6,942 nt of DNA from Chloroflexota bacterium. Lineage in GTDB: Bacteria > Chloroflexota > Anaerolineae > B4-G1 > SLSP01. The notes below the pieces were generated by a model, which did not search any database, was not told the DNA's origin, and saw only the letters and a program-made list of their open reading frames with translations. Shown piece after piece: positions 5,843 through 6,942 of this stretch. The DNA lies in assembly GCA_022707665.1 (NCBI GenBank), contig JAKJAE010000142.1, positions 1 to 6,942 of the forward strand. Reading direction: 5' to 3'. The first letter of the stretch is position 1. The number at the start of each line of letters is the position of its first letter. Both the position numbers and the translations under genes were made by a program.

Positions 5843-6942
5843 AGCCCGTGGGCTATGCCACACTCTTCATTCAGGCATGGGAGTGGGCAGACGACAACGT
5901 CGAACCCGCGCGCCCAACGTCGTCCAGTGAGGAACTGCTCGATGACCTGGTCGGCAAGAAGGTCCTGTTTCGTACTGGCTGGGACCCGGACGCCACGTAC
6001 ATGCTACTCAACTACCGCGATGAGCTGGGGTATGGCGCCATACCACGCCGCTACTTGCGGACGACGCTGGCTGTGTCGGCAGAGAAAATGCACCACGGGC
6101 ACGCAGATGAGAACGCCATCATCATGCTTCTGCACAGAGGATCAGTTCTCCTCCACGATGGCGGGTATCGAGAGAACGTGCCCAATGGACGTTACCGTGC
6201 CGACATCTACCACAATCGCGTTATCTGGCGTCACGGTATCAAGCCCGCAGCGGTCTCCGCATGGGAGGCTCTCCACGACGACGGCAGCTACCACCCAACG
6301 CGCACAGAGAAGCTGCACTTCGTCCAGCTGGGCGATGTTGAACTGAGCCGCACACGCGTGACCGACGATCGTCGCGGTGTCGAATGGGATCGTGTCATTG
6401 CCTACGTGAAGCAGCTCGGTTGCTTCGTTGTCGTCGATGCGTTGCGCGCGCTCCAGACCGGCAGCTTCACTTTCTCGAACATCCTGTACACCTCTGAGGC
6501 CGTTCCGGTCGGAGACCACGCGTTCGACACACGGATCGATGCCATCGGCGCATGGGAGAATCCACGGGGACAGAATCTGGCTATCGCCTATCCCCTCGCG
6601 CCCGACTGGACAGCGACCCTTGAGAAGGTGCGGCGCCACTACCAACAGGAACTGGGGATCTTCCAGGTGTGGACGGGATGGTTAACCCAGGGGGACCTTG
6701 TGCCGCTCATCACCGTACTGTGGCCGCACAGCGCCTCCGACGATGCCGGGCGACTTGTTCAGGGTGTCACACTTGAGCCTGTGTCACATCCCGACGGCGC
6801 CGTCGCCGTGAGGATCGAGGTGGGAGATCGGAAGATCACGTTCGGCTGCAAGCTTGATCTCGACAGAGGAATGATCAGGTCGAACGTTCGACCTCGCTAT
6901 GACTACGATACCGCGAGAGTCCGTTACGGCGAGTTCGAGACC
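5842..6942 (+). CDS. Heparinase II/III-family protein, C-terminal half (continuation in -1 frame, truncated at window edge)
   Basis: Codons starting at 5842 give 367 residues without a stop to the last base. Read with the upstream half they form one protein of at least 643 residues, within the range for this family. EPVGYATLFIQAWEWAD follows directly on IYR of the first half. The beta-sandwich part carries the heparinase II/III hallmark HHGHADENAIIMLL (6091 onward), with His/Asp positions typical of the catalytic and metal sites, then SVLLHDGGYRE (about 6145-6177), RYRADIYHNRVIW, and beta-rich sequence such as VIAYVKQLGCFVVVDAL. This frame has a stop at 5764-5766, so it cannot begin much further upstream. 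ATG 6001 would be a late start and loses conserved sequence. No canonical slippery heptamer is present at the junction, so a mutation or a one-base sequence error is more likely than programmed frameshifting. Confidence 0.85.

Noticed and set aside
5830..5860. Programmed -1 ribosomal frameshifting in the lyase gene
   Set aside because: There is no X-XXY-YYZ slippery heptamer and no clear downstream stimulatory hairpin at the junction, and this enzyme family is not known to use recoding.
5843..6346. Continuation of the first heparinase frame to the stop at 6344-6346
   Set aside because: The translation becomes rich in Ser, Thr, Arg and Cys and loses family motifs, while the -1 frame carries the conserved lyase sequence. 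It is open by chance in G+C-rich DNA.

Overview
The window is about 60% G+C and reads like a bacterial chromosome segment, most likely from the Chloroflexota (Anaerolineae/Chloroflexia type). The clues are a membrane protein with an N-terminal zinc ribbon, Thr-Pro-rich linkers and two LysM domains, an acidic tail-anchored protein with DWL-type motifs, and the general gene style. The phylum assignment is an inference, not proven. I saw no rRNA, tRNA, CRISPR array or insertion sequence.

Left part (1-1640, minus strand): a ferrous-iron module in the order dtxR/mntR-type repressor, feoA, feoB. The genes are tightly spaced (17-nt and 4-nt gaps), and feoB runs off the left edge, leaving 214 codons. 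The operon has a good promoter (TTGACA, 16 nt, TATACT). Just downstream of it lies a perfect 20-bp palindrome, the likely operator of the encoded metal-dependent repressor. The FeoB G domain is unusual in carrying a His-rich insertion of about 17 residues plus a His-rich N-terminus.

Middle part (1570-4201): a plus-strand gene for the zinc-ribbon/LysM protein diverges from the iron operon. Its best promoter overlaps the same palindrome, so it may share metal control. A strong hairpin separates it from a convergent minus-strand gene for an acidic protein with a C-terminal membrane anchor. Divergent from that gene is a complete 3-methyladenine DNA glycosylase (AAG/MPG family) with its catalytic residues intact.

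Right part (4202-6942): a roughly 200-nt intergenic stretch holds a candidate promoter and a 12-bp palindrome. It is followed by an unrecognised 199-residue protein and, 10 nt further on, a heparinase II/III-family polysaccharide lyase. The lyase gene is interrupted by an apparent -1 frameshift near 5842. The rest of the enzyme, including the hallmark HHGHADEN and DGGY motifs, continues in another frame and runs off the right edge. The frameshift is either a real mutation or a one-base assembly/sequencing error. The naive open frame through this region (to 6346) gives a false C-terminus.

Most of the window is ordinary metabolism. The items most worth a second look are the His-rich FeoB insertion, the operator shared by two divergent promoters, the atypical metal-site residue in the repressor, and the broken lyase with its uncharacterised partner.
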